From NCBI GenBank assembly GCA_034440615.1, contig JAOTOM010004958.1:1-64000 (forward strand): DNA of 64,000 nucleotides, given 5' to 3'. The notes under the pieces are model-generated. The model had not been told where the DNA came from. It was given only the letters and a program-made list of their open reading frames with translations, and ran no database searches. Position 1 is the stretch's first letter. Every line of letters begins with the position of its first letter. This document shows, piece after piece, positions 32,700 through 46,104 of the stretch. Both the position numbers and the translations under genes were made by a program. The stretch comes from Ashinkailepas kermadecensis (taxonomy: Eukaryota > Arthropoda > Thecostraca > Neolepadidae).

Positions 32700-34735
32700 T
32701 GTGACCACAAACACCGGATCGGTATCCGAAAAAAATCAAGCTGGAGCCCTCGAAAATAAGGAGGGATTCCAACAACTAAATGCCCAGATAAAAAAATGTC
32801 TGGAGCATCGAACATATTATCAGATGCCTTCACAAATTGCGTGCTGCACCGAAAACAAATCGGATCTCGAACAATCGAGGTGGGATACAAAAACATGGCG
32901 CCAAGGGCTCGAGAAATCAGGCCGGGATTCGGACTTGTAAAAAAAATCAGAAAAAATCCACAAAAATCGTATTGAGCCCAGACAACTGGGGTTGGGTCTC
33001 CGGAACCACGCGCCTGGGCGCGATAAGCCGCTCTGGGACCTAGAAACATCGTACCGAAGCCCCAAAATTGTACTGGGGCCCCACAAGTGTGCGTCAGAAG
33101 CCCAAAATAAACACATCGGGACCCTAAGAGCACAACGGGGGCCGAAAATACAACTGGCCCTCCAAAGCGCACAGAGTCTCACAAAAGGCGACAGGGCCTT
33201 AACACATGTGTTGCAGCCAAAAATATACATACCGGGAGGTCTAAAAAATACACCGCAAGCTCTCATGGCACACAGGGGTCATGATAACGCACAAGAGTGT
33301 GAAAAAGTGGCTGGGGCCGCAAAAGGCAACATTGTTCCAAAACAAACAAAAAGACCGGGCGCTAAATAAACACATCGGGATCTTCGAAAACGCCCTGACA
33401 CGTCAAACAAAATCCTCGGTGCACAAAAATGCAGCAAACCCTAAAACGAGCAGGTGGTTCGAAAATGTTTTAAGCCCCTAACAAAAATGGATTGGAGCCA
33501 TAATACACAATCATAGACCAAAAAAGACGCAACGGGTCCAAAAAAGAACGCTGAGGCAGGGCCTCGGTTCGGTAGCCAATCTGGAAGGATAGCAGCAAAA
33601 ATATGAAGTGCATTAAAGCTCAGCGGAAACCGCATTTCAGAACTACCAGATGTGGGAAGTAGGAAACTAATGATCGAATTTAATCAATCGACTTTTCGCA
33701 GCGAACGCCCATACGAAGCATTCCATCGCGTCAAATATGGCGCAAGTCTATCACGTGGCAGCAATTAGCAAAACGCAGAAGGCCTAGCAGAAACCGTAGC
33801 ATCGCACGAAGTGTGGCGAATGCACCGAATACGAAAGATGGGTGTGCACGTGCACTGACGTTGCCGTCGTGGCGACCGGGTGCTATGAACTGGAATGCCT
33901 GAAATTGTGAAACTTTGCATTTTAAAGTGGTGGGTAATACATTTTAAATTGAAGGTATGGGCATAATACATCTTCGAAACCCTGCTCGTTTTAGGGCTTT
34001 GTTGCTTTTTTGTGCACCGAGTATTTTTTATAGGGCGTTTTCGAAGATCCCGATGTGTTTATTTAGCTCCCGGTAGTTTTGTACGTTTTGGAACCATGTT
34101 GCCTTTTGTGGCCCCAGCCTCTTTTTTTCAGGCCCTTGTGCGTTCTCATGGCCCCTGTCCGCCTTGCGAGCTTGCAGTGTATTTTTTTAGAGCTCCCGGT
34201 ATGTTTATTTGGGGCTGCAACGCATGTTTTAAGGCCCTATCGCTTTTTGGGAGACTCGGTTCGCTTTGGAGGGTTAGTTGTATTTTCGGGCACCGTTGTA
34301 CTCTTAGGGTCCCGCTGTGTATATTTGGGGCTTCTGATGCACATTTGTGGGGCCCCAGTACGATTTTGCGGCTTCGATGCGATCTTTCTGGGTCCCAGTG
34401 CGACTTATCGCGCCCAGGCGCGTGGTTCCGGAGACCCAACGCCAGCTTTCTGGGCTCAACACGATTTTGTGGATCTTTTCTGGGTTTTTTTTTCAAAGTC
34501 CGAATCCCGGCCTGATTTTTGGAGCCTCTGGCGCCATATTTTTGTATCCCACCTCGATGTTGCTAGATCCGGTATGCTTTTCGGTGCCCTACGCAATTTT
34601 GTAAGGCATCTGGAAAAAAATGTTCGGTGCTCCAGAACACTTTTCCTGACCCGGACATTTATTTGTTGGAATTCCTCCTTTTTTTGGAGGGCTCCAGCTT
34701 GATTTTTTGGGATACCGATCCGGTTTTGTGGTATA
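32700..34735. repeat. Large inverted repeat: arms ~780 bp, spacer ~470 bp
   Basis: The left arm (about 32700-33482) and right arm (about 33955-34735) are reverse complements at roughly 75-80% by eye. For example CGGATCGGTATCC plus AATCAAGCTGGAGCCC on the left is matched by GGGCTCCAGCTTGATT plus GGATACCGATCCG on the right, and CACATCGGGATCTTCGAAAA by TTTTCGAAGATCCCGATGTG. The arms consist of the AAAATCGCG/GGGGCC repeat. It could be a foldback element or an inverted duplication of repeat DNA. The spacer has no recognisable content. Confidence 0.8.
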
Positions 34736-34779
34736 GGTGTAGTTTCAGCAGTGTGAGGTAACTTATCAAGGTATACCAA

Positions 34780-35607
34780 AATAAAACCTTAGAACTGGGT
34801 GGTGCAGTTAGGGTTTAAATCCGACCAATCAGAAACCATAGTGGTAGATTATAGGCCCCTCCACAGGACAATTTAGTTGATAACTAATTATATTATTTCG
34901 AAATGTCTCCTTTGACAAAACAACGGTCGAAATCCAAGGACTTTTTAATGGGCGTAGGTGCCCCCCCCTCCCCTGCAAATCCTTTTGCCCCCTCCTGCTT
35001 GACGCAAATATAGGTACTCCACTGGTCCCTCAATCATTTTCCGAAACATACGCCCATGAGGCAAAGCCAACATTGACGGGACAAATTATCCCTCACAAGC
35101 ATACAATACAACATCCATGCCCCATGTAAAATGGGATGAATGATGTTTTTAAAATGCATTTTCTTCCAACAAACTTCTTTTCTGTTATTACAGCCTGCAT
35201 GCTTAGAGCTTCCCAGCTTCCATACGTCATTTACAAAACGGTACAGCACAGCGAAAACGATGGGCGTGACGGCGTGGAATTTGAATGTTTGGATTATGCA
35301 TGCACTGACATTGTTGCATTGTTGCATTGTCATTTATGCGTTGCTGTTCAATGCTTGTTCTTGCCGTTAATTTATTCGCTGATTCGCTAGAGGCTGCTGA
35401 CTGAGCCAGCATTACGGGGCTTGAGCCCGATGCTCCAGGGTAGAGAAATGAATCGACACCATTGTTAGATACCCGCTTCCGCAAGGTTCGTCAAAACCTC
35501 GTGTCTTTCCCTCTTGATCTGGTCCTGACTTTGCGCTCGAACGTGTTAGATAGCTATTGGAAGGTAGCGCATCCATGGATCATGTACGCCTGGATTGGAA
35601 ACCAACA
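34780..35607. other. Unassigned sequence
   Basis: A C-rich run near 34961; otherwise no recognisable gene or repeat. Confidence 0.5.
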
Positions 35608-37145
35608 GCTGTTTGCGTATCGGCCCCTCAGCTGAGGGTAAGTGAAAAACACGGAAACTTGGCCGGTTTTAGGCCGTGCGCCTATGGGAGTTCAGGGTAC
35701 GCATTTCGTATTTGATTTTTTATCCAATTGATTCAGCCGTCCCAGGCAGATTGCATCAGCTTTTCATGATACAGAGTTGATCAAGGAATCTTGCCGTTCT
35801 TTCCTTATTAATTTATTACGCTCAGTTCAGAAGTTGTCGTGGTGCGAAATGAAGAAATTTGTGAGAGGGAGCCCACCTTTCCCCAAGGGTCGGCCCACCG
35901 ATGTTGATATCTTGATGACCTTTATCTTGAATCTTTATCTTGATCTTGAAATGATTGGACGGGGCAAAGTACATGAAGGCAATGGGCAGACCAAAATGAG
36001 TGGGGGGTGTGGGGGGGAGGCACATTCCATTGGCTCTCATGTTAGAAGTTGAAATAATTGCGGGGGTTGGTTAAGCAAACATTGAGGTGGCAGTTCCCCC
36101 TCAAAGGTATATAAAACAACACCCGAGTCGAACGACTGGCAAGTGGTAGAAAATCGGCGAGAGGTAGTGGCGTTGCCAGCTAGGGTATGTTGCAAGGGCT
36201 GATCCAAGAGGAGGAAGCGAAAGTGGCGCCCCTTATGACCCGAAGGACGCCTCTCTTGGAGGCCCCAGTGTACCCCTCCCTCGAATTTATCAGCGCAACG
36301 CGCTCCTCAGCCTGGGAACGGCAGTCCTCTGAGAGTCCGAACGCACGCCGCGAATTTTTCGGCGAAAGGCGCTCCTCAGACAAAAACAAATGGTGCCTCT
36401 CTGGGAGATCGGAGTGTGCTCCGTCCAAATGTTCTGGACAAAGAGCCGCCCTCTGGAGAAATGACGCCTCCTTGGCAAAATCATAAATTTGTCAGTGGTA
36501 TGGTGTATGGGAGGGGGCTTGTACCCTCCATGGAACTTCCGCTCAATTCTCTTTGCGGATTGGTTGGTACGCCGAAGTCTGTACTCACCCATTCAGTTGC
36601 GTAAACCACTCCACCGGAAAATATAAGCCACATATCTAGAGAGCAAGGAGGGTGGGGGCGAAAGCAGAACCGCCCATTCTTATCTTGAAGGGTGAAACTG
36701 CCCCTTCAATGCTTGCTTCCCCCACCCGCAATAATTTCAACTTCTAACATGGGAGCCTATGGAATGTGACCCCCTATTCATTTTGGTCTGCCTTTTGCCT
36801 TCATGTACTTTGCCCCCTCCGATCCTTTTAAGAAATCAACATCGGTGGGCCGACCCCTTCGTCGAAATGGGCTCCCTCTCACAGATGCATTCACTTCGCA
36901 TCACGACAACTTCGGAACGGAGCGTAATAAATAAATAAGGAAAGAATGGTAAGGTTCCTTGATCAATTCTGTATCATGAAGGGAGATGCAATCCTCCTGG
37001 GGTGGCTGAATCAATTGGAAAAAAATTAATACGAAATGCCTGCCCCGACCTCCCATAGGCGCACGGCCTAAAACTGTCCGCGTTTCCGTGTTTTTTTACT
37101 TACCCTCCGCTAGGTGGCAGGTCTGTGCCGCTGATACGCGCAGAT
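35608..37145. repeat. Inverted repeat element: arms ~460-500 bp, spacer ~580 bp
   Basis: The left arm (about 35608-36106) is matched in reverse by the right arm (about 36686-37145). Pairs include GAGGGTAAGTGAAAAACACG with CGTGTTTTTTTACTTACCCTC, GTTGATCAAGGAATCTTGCC with GGTAAGGTTCCTTGATCAAT, and GAAGTTGAAATAATTGCGGG with CCCGCAATAATTTCAACTTC. The spacer holds a copy of the GGCGCC-rich dispersed element (about 36188-36480). The arrangement resembles a foldback-type or long-TIR non-autonomous DNA transposon. No target duplication was determined. Confidence 0.75.
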
Positions 37146-37422
37146 CAAAGGCGCCGACGCGAAATGGGGTCTGAAAGTTGATAAAGATGTAGATGGCGCT
37201 GAGAGTCAATGGTCACCCAGCCTTCTTTGACGAATCTAAAGCGCTATGTTTTGTGGGTTAGGGAGGGCAGAATCTTTATATTTAAAAAGCCTATTGTACA
37301 TTTTGTAAGCAGCGTATGTTGTTTGCGCGTATTTAATTATGTTGAATGTACTTCAGACACGTCTAGTTTGCTGGAATATTTACCATTAGTGCGCTAGAAA
37401 TTAGGAGAAGCAAGCCAGAAGT

Positions 37423-37491
37423 ATGGGTGTATGTGCGGTTCCCGGCTGCCATAAACGTGATCCATCTATCAGGTTTCCAGCAGACTGCAAG
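37423..37491 (+). CDS. Probable first exon of a THAP-domain protein
   Basis: An ATG at 37423 opens 23 codons, MGVCAVPGCHKRDPSIRFPA + DCK, ending exactly at a strong donor (GTAAGA at 37492). The start M-x-x-C-x(4)-C and the FP a few residues later are the N-terminal half of a THAP zinc finger, a DNA-binding C2CH module found in chromatin regulators and in P-type transposases. First coding exons that end here are common in THAP genes. I could not find the next exon (invariant Trp, the second Cys and His) in the following kilobases, where an unrelated MITE is inserted in the putative intron. It may be a host gene, a transposase gene or a relic. Confidence 0.5.
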
Positions 37492-37594
37492 GTAAGAAGG
37501 CAGAAAATTGATTTGAAAAACAACTATTGTTTGACTGCCTTTCTGTAAAAGACGTAGTGGGAACCATTTAGGAAAGCACTGGTAAGGTACCTAG

Positions 37595-38216
37595 CAGTAG
37601 CGCAACCAGGGGGGGCAAGGGGCCATGGCCCCCCGAAATTTTTGGGGCCCGCTCCGAGCCAGGGGCCCGCGAAGCGGGCCCCTGGCTCGAGTGGGCCACC
37701 CTACTCAGAGTCCTGGCTAGGGGCCCGCGAAGCGGATCTGTGGTTCGAATCAGGGGCCCTTTGAACCAACTGAAAATCTGGGGGCCCGTTTTAACCAGGG
37801 CCCGCCTCGAACCGGGGCCCATTTTGATTCAGGGGCCCGCATTGAACCAATAGCCCGCTAAGAACCAGGTGCCCGCTTAGAACCAGGTGCCCGCTTCAAC
37901 CTGGGGCCCTGTCTTGAACCAGGGGCTCCCTGGAACCAGGGGCCCGCTTCGAACCGGGCCCACTTTGATCCAGGGGCCCGCATTGAACCAATAGCCCGCT
38001 TAGAACCAGGGGCCCGCTTTTACCTGGGGCCCGCCTCGAACCGCTAAAACCGGAAAAGTGCTTTTATTTCTGCGAAGTTTTACAAACATAGGGGCCCGCT
38101 CAAAAGTAAGTGCATGTTTTCCGCAGACTTTTTTAAAACATGAGGGGGGCCCGCTTGCGAGGGGGCCCGCTCTCAAACCCTGGCCCCCCCGAACTGAAAT
38201 CCTGGTTGCGCCACTG
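37595..38216. mobile_element. hAT-type MITE with internal GGGGCCCGC repeats
   Basis: The terminal repeats CAGTAGCGCAACCAGG and CCTGGTTGCGCCACTG are inverted with one mismatch. A perfect 8 bp target duplication GTACCTAG flanks it (37587-37594 and 38217-38224). The inside is a minisatellite-like run of AACCAGGGGCCCGCTT units and nothing codes. The CAG-start and 8 bp duplication point to mobilisation by a hAT transposase; the split hAT gene at 62.2-64 kb shows the superfamily is present. Confidence 0.9.
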
Positions 38217-38224
38217 GTACCTAG

Positions 38225-39060
38225 GCACACTAGGTACCAAGGTAAGTACCTATCTATTGTCCAGACTGTAAAGTATGGCACAAGGTTCACTGGGGCACAT
38301 CAGCCCACAGTGAAAATATGCACCAATCCACACCAAGGGTGAGAAATTGACTCCAATCTGCACCCCCACCCCCAATCCATAGCCAGGAATTTGTCATGGC
38401 TAATACCTAACATGCTAAGATTGGATTGTTAGCCTACTTAATTTGAAACTAATAATTTGAGTTCCACCCATAAGTTATGTTCAGTCAAATTAATTCCACC
38501 AAAATTGCATTGCAGGTTAGGTTGGGCAGTGGGTATCTGGTCACCTAGAGCTAGGTACCTTACCAAGGTAGTTGTTCATATGGGCCCCATTAGGGGCCCA
38601 CACCCACCTCTCAGGGAGCCTGCACTGCTTGGGGCACTGACTCCCAGGGGCCCACATCTCTTGTGGGTCCTGTACACAGGAATGGATCCAGAAAGCTGTC
38701 AAGGAGGGGGGGGGTGACCTCATAGAGAGGGGGCCCATGCTGTGCCAGGATACCAGCCAAGAATGTCCTTCCTGGAGTAGGCAGGGTGGAAAGTGATGTT
38801 TGATGAGGCCTGCTAGTATTCAATGTTCCGGTCTTGGGGGGGGAGCAATGTCTGGTGTGACCCACAGGTATTCCATGTGCCAATCGTGGGTGGGGGGTCT
38901 GACACTTGTGAAATTGTGCCCCATCTTGGGAAAATTATCGTACAGATTAAGGGGTTTAGGGGAGTCTTTAGGTCAGGTTTGGTCAGGCCGGGTTAGGTTT
39001 CAGCCCCACCCAATGTGTGATGCCTGCTAAATGAATACCGGTTTAGGGTAGGCTCTAGGT
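38225..39060. other. Unassigned, with a stub of the GGATCC-start dispersed element
   Basis: AGGAATGGATCCAGAAAGCT at about 38680 followed by a G-run resembles the start of the 27133 element. From about 38940, GGTTAGGT-type text and AATGTGTGATGCCTGCTAAA (39012-39031) are the end of a MITE of the 39071 family. Confidence 0.5.
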
Positions 39061-39070
39061 TAGGTCAGTT

Positions 39071-39273
39071 GGTATCGTACGAGCAGGTGTCACACATTGG
39101 GAAATGTCACATTTCCAAATTTCCCAAGGTGGGCCTAAAACCTAACCTAAACTGACCTAACCTAACCTAAACCCTAACCTAACCTAAAGCCTACCCCTAA
39201 ACCCCTAATCTTCAGTAAAATTTTCCCAAGATGTGAACATTTCCCAATGTGTGATGCCCACTTGTACGATACC
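39071..39273. mobile_element. MITE with TTAGG-like interior, copy 1
   Basis: The inverted ends GGTATCGTACGAG.AGGTGT and its reverse complement ending TTGTACGATACC are followed inside by CACACATTGGGAAATG on both sides. The interior has several CCTAACCTAACC runs. It is flanked by GGTCAGTT (39063-39070) and AGTCAGTT (39274-39281), an 8 bp duplication with one mismatch. It appears to be inserted into another copy of the same family, halves of which lie at about 39010-39062 and 39282-39390. Confidence 0.75.
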
Positions 39274-39427
39274 AGTCAGTTTAGGTTCAGTCAGGTTAGG
39301 TTAGGTTAGGTCAGGCTGGGATAGAGAGGATTAGCCCCACCTTGGGAAGTCAATAAATGTGACATTTCCTAATGTGTGACGCCTGCTAAATGAATACTGT
39401 ATTTTGTACCACTTAAGCATTAACATT

Positions 39428-39650
39428 GGTATTCATTTAGCAGGCATCACACATTGGGAAATGTCACATATCTTGATTTTCCAAGGTGGGGCTAAAACCT
39501 AACATAACATAACCTAACCTAACCTGACCTAAACTGACCTAACCTAAACTGTAACCTAATCTAAAGCCTACCCTAAACCCCCTAATCTTTGGACAAATTT
39601 CCCAAGATGTGAACATTTCCCAAAGGTGTGACGCCTGCTAAATGATTACC
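39428..39650. mobile_element. MITE with TTAGG-like interior, copy 2
   Basis: The ends GGTATTCATTTAGCAGGC and GCCTGCTAAATGATTACC are inverted repeats with small differences. The flanks TTAACATT (39420-39427) and TTAATATT (39651-39658) form an 8 bp duplication with one mismatch. The interior again holds CCTAACCTAACCTGACC. Confidence 0.75.
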
Positions 39651-39725
39651 TTAATATTACCTAGCTGGGAAATGTTCATGTGTATCTTGTAATACATTTA
39701 TGAACATACAGTTCAACATACAGGC

Positions 39726-40115
39726 GCGGTGTGCGAGTGTTTTGTGTGCCCACTATGGTGGTGTCGGATGAACATAAACATGTATTTTTGTGTGGCTTGC
39801 TTGTGCGTTTCTCTATTGTTACAGTGTCTTGCTGATTGTGGAAGTGAGTTCCAGGTGCGGATGGCTCCGTGAGTAAACCGCTTATGCGTGGTGGCGAGGC
39901 GCGGTGTGCGAGTGTTTCGTGTGCCCACTATGGTGGTGTCGGATGAACATAAACATGTATTTTTGTGTGGCTTGCTTGTGCGTTTCTCTATTGTTACAGT
40001 GTCTTGCTGATTGTGGAAGTGAGTTCCAGGTGCGGATGGCTCCGTGAGTAAACCGCTTATGCGTGGTGGCGAGGCGCGGTGTGCGAGTGTTTCGTGTGTC
40101 CACTATGGTGGTGTC
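39726..40115 (-). pseudogene. Tandemly duplicated 3' end of a LINE reverse transcriptase gene
   Basis: Copies start at 39726, 39901 and 40076, a 175 bp period; the third is partial. On the - strand each copy encodes RLATTHKRFTHGAIRTWNSL + PQSARHCNNRE, the conserved tail of non-LTR reverse transcriptase proteins (…WNxLP…). The two full copies are nearly identical. Upstream on the same strand (40116-40420) an open frame with no recognised motif may be further LINE sequence. Confidence 0.5.
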
Positions 40116-40778
40116 GGATGAAGACGAAGTGCGTGTTTTCCAGGCGGAAACTTCATGTCTGCGTGATATAAGTTATTTGTTCAATTGTGGCCCGTCGTCG
40201 ATGTGGATGAATTTGTGGATTGCGCTGCAGTCATGGATCGGAATGAGCTGGTCAAAGCGACCAACCCAAAGCCTGTCGAGCGGGAGTGGCATGTTCGTTC
40301 TTTTCAAGCCAGTGGCAATGCGCACTCGTATTTCGCACTGTTCATAGTATGATATCAGTTCATCTATAATATGAATCCGTAAAGATGTCCGCAGACCTGG
40401 TGATGGAAGAGAGGCCAATCAGAAGCTTGCCTGTCCACTGACTGCATGGAGTTATTGGTTGTCAAGTTTGAGCGCTATTTTTGCGACCTATATGGCACGA
40501 TATCAATTTCGGGCAAATGGGTATACAATTGTGGAACTGGTGACATATCAAACATTATTGGAGGTGACCTCACTATACCTGCAATACCTCGGTGAGATGA
40601 AATGACCTGACCTTTAAATGTTCACATATCATTTCAAATTTATTCCCGGAAAGGTGTACCAATCTCGCGGTGCTGCGCGCCACCGTTTTTTTCGTTAACC
40701 CCGAAAAACCTTAGAGGGGGGGTCAAACATCCCGCCCCCAGCAGGGCGCGGGTTAAATACACAATTTCAATTTCCTGT
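40116..40778. other. Unassigned; includes a partial TTAA-type MITE end
   Basis: At about 40708-40755, CTTAGAGGGGGGGTCAAAC and GGCGCGGGTTAA resemble the right end of the TTAA MITE family. The rest is unrecognised. Confidence 0.45.
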
Positions 40779-41360
40779 TTAACCCGGCAGGCGGTGGGCC
40801 TCTCAGCCACCTTCCAGGCGGTTGGGGGGCATTTTTGCCCCCCTTTACTTTTTTCACGATATCTCCTAAATGCTTGGCAATAGCGACACGAAATTTTGCA
40901 CACGGTAAGATGAATATCTAGGGCATGCATGTGTCAAATTTTGAGTGTGTACTAGGTCAGGTCAGGTCACAGTAAAGTCAAAGGTCAAATTATAGGATGA
41001 TTATTTTATCCAAGTGCAACCGATGCTTATAAATCAGGCAAACCTTTAAAATGTCTAAGACATACCTTTACAGTGTTACCCAGAGGTCTTAGTTTAAATT
41101 TTGCTTGACCCAACCTGACCTGACCTGGCCTAACTTACCTGACTGAATCAGTTTCGGCGAAGAAAGTTGTTATGGATATCGTTAGAACATCACTGTGACC
41201 TGACCTGACCTCAGATGTGCCTGCAATTTTGTACACGTATGCGCTAGGTATTCATTTGAAGCTATACCAAGTTTCGCGTTGCTATCTCAAAGCATTTCGG
41301 AGTTGTCGTGAAAAAAGTAAAGGGGGGGCAAAAATGCCCCCCCACCGCCTGAAGGGTTAA
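40779..41360. mobile_element. TTAA-flanked palindromic MITE, copy 2
   Basis: It is bounded by TTAA at 40779-40782 and 41357-41360. The ends CCCGGCAGGCGGTGGG and CCACCGCCTGAAGGG are inverted repeats. Further in, GGGGGGCATTTTTGCCCCCC is followed by TTTACTTTTTTCACGA on the left, and the mirror-image text precedes GGGGGGGCAAAAATGCCCCC on the right. Homology of the arms extends ~190 bp each, so the element could fold on itself almost entirely. The centre has AGGTCA half-sites, including GGTCAGGTCAGGTCAC at about 40953 and AAGTCAAAGGTCA at about 40977. Confidence 0.8.
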
Positions 41361-43405
41361 GATTCCGCGTGACAGATTTTGGGGTGATGACAAAAGTTTG
41401 TGACAGTCTGATCACTTTTTGCAGCCCTGGCGAGCGGTGCGCCATTGTCCACGCTGTAGTAGGTGCAGTCTGAGCGTGTCAGACCACCATGTCTACGACG
41501 TATTGTCATCTTGAAGGCGTCACTCGTTATCAAACACATATCTCATCTACTGCACCAAATACAACACCGAATAGGCAACACATGACAGACCTAGGCTGCA
41601 GCACACACAACATTCCACTTAAATGAGTCCATCACCTACACTTCTCAACGACGGGACTATCCAGCATTACACGAACTTCTCTTCCACTTTCTTTCTACGA
41701 CACGCCTAATTGATCAACTGTGAAAAAAAGAAGAATAAAAAAAAGCGAACCGGGAAAAAAAGCAAAAAGAAACGAACAAAACAAACATAACTACAAAACA
41801 AAAAACAAAACAAAAACAACGTGTTCTTGCAATGTTCATCTATGGCGAGGACCCGACCCCATTAATGACACACGTAAATGTTTGGCCCGCGATTTCCCTT
41901 CCAGTGGTATGTGCGCATTCAGCGAGTCTTACTCCTTTAGACCGTTGCTTAGGGCTTTCTAGCCCAAAGTTTAATGTTAATTACTAGCGCTTAGGTCCAC
42001 AACTGTGACCGGCTGACGAAACACTGTTGGTTGGAAATGATATACTATTACTTTACTGCCTTCAAGGCTCGATGACACTGGGCTGCGATATTCCGTTAGT
42101 TTCTGATGGTCTTATGCTGGGCTTGAGTAATAATGGCCGACATACCTACACTTAAATGAGTCAAATGCCTTGCCAAGACTTGCATGCTCTAACTTGCAAT
42201 CGGCGGGCACCCCCACAGGTGGTCCTGGGCCACAAATCGGTCGGGATGGCCCCCTATCGGATTTCTAACCTATCCTGCCCGGGTCATGATCGGGAGACCC
42301 TCAAATCCCCTGCCTGTCCTATCCTTGGGGGCTTACGGAACGCCAAACTTCATCTCCCCTGTCTGTGCCGTAATCGAGAGGCCCAGCCCTGCTGGAATAG
42401 CTGAGACGGGAAAGGAATACCGACCTAGCCGTTTTTTGGCTTTTACCTAACTGTGCGCACAGATTCATCCCGACCCAAAATTGGGTGCCGCTGCCTGCGA
42501 GCTTACCCTTGGATCCCGTCGGATCTGACCACCCTCGGGATGCCCTTCCGCGCTCTGGGATCACCAGGCCGGAGGGTTTTTGCGGCCTAGAATTTCCCAA
42601 GTGAACCAGCTGCCTTGTGAATATCCAGTCTTTCCGGCACGCTTTCCCAGGGGTTCAACCAACAGTGTTTCGTCATTTTCCCCCGTCTTCTATCAGCCCT
42701 CCTCCGTCTCCTCCGAAGAGAAGAGGGCGGAGGCCTGTCCTGTCCTGTCTTGCCGGCTAGCTTTACATTAAGTAACGGACGAACCCGGAATTTATTCCCT
42801 GCTAAATCCCTCATTCGCACCTAGTACGTTTGGCCACTTAATGGTCAGTGGTTAATGGTTCGTTCCTCAACTACATCAACTTAAGTATTTTGGACCTCCG
42901 AACGTTTACCAGGCCCGCGGCATTCAAGGGTAATCCATGCACTGACAGGTACAAAGCCTGAGGGCAAGTTTCCAGCGACTTCCCGGTAAACGTTGTTCCC
43001 TCATCGTGACTCAAAGCTGAGCGAGTATGTAAGTGCTGCACGTCATTTAACGCCTGGTTGCCTTTTCATTCTTGATAAATGCTTGGCTTGTGTAACATCC
43101 GCTATTTTACGTTCAGTCAAGGATGATATCAAGACCCTCATAAACCCGTCGGAACCAAACCCATTTGTCTGGTTGAATGTAATGCAAATTACAACGTATA
43201 TGCAGATAAGCACACTGAAATGGCGGATCTCTGATAACCAAAATGTCCCTGTCGTGCGATACTCCCATTCACTACTGACTATTCGGGTTAACGGTAATGG
43301 TCTGTTCCCTCCACAAGAGTTAATGAACCCTTGGCTTCGGCGGTACCGACCGCTCGGCTGCCTGTTTGATGGGAAACAGGTGTTTTGACGTTTGATTGGA
43401 GGGCG
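41361..43405. other. Unassigned sequence
   Basis: About 2 kb. There is an A-rich stretch with AAAACAAAAAAC near 41720-41820 and a GC-balanced region at 42150-42800 with small open frames on both strands. A 131-codon frame at 42993-43388 has no recognisable domain. I see no convincing gene. Confidence 0.45.
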
Positions 43406-46100
<2,695 letters not shown>

Positions 46101-46104
46101 TCCT

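Noticed and set aside
32820..34702. Open frames of 148-207 codons that resemble each other
   Set aside because: The resemblance comes from the two arms of an inverted repeat, which puts the same non-coding text on opposite strands.
39120..39200. Chromosome-end telomere
   Set aside because: CCTAA runs are short, interrupted and inside MITEs, with ordinary sequence on both sides.
42993..43388. 131-codon open frame before the TA microsatellite
   Set aside because: No recognisable motif, no splice or promoter context, and no homologue that I know.
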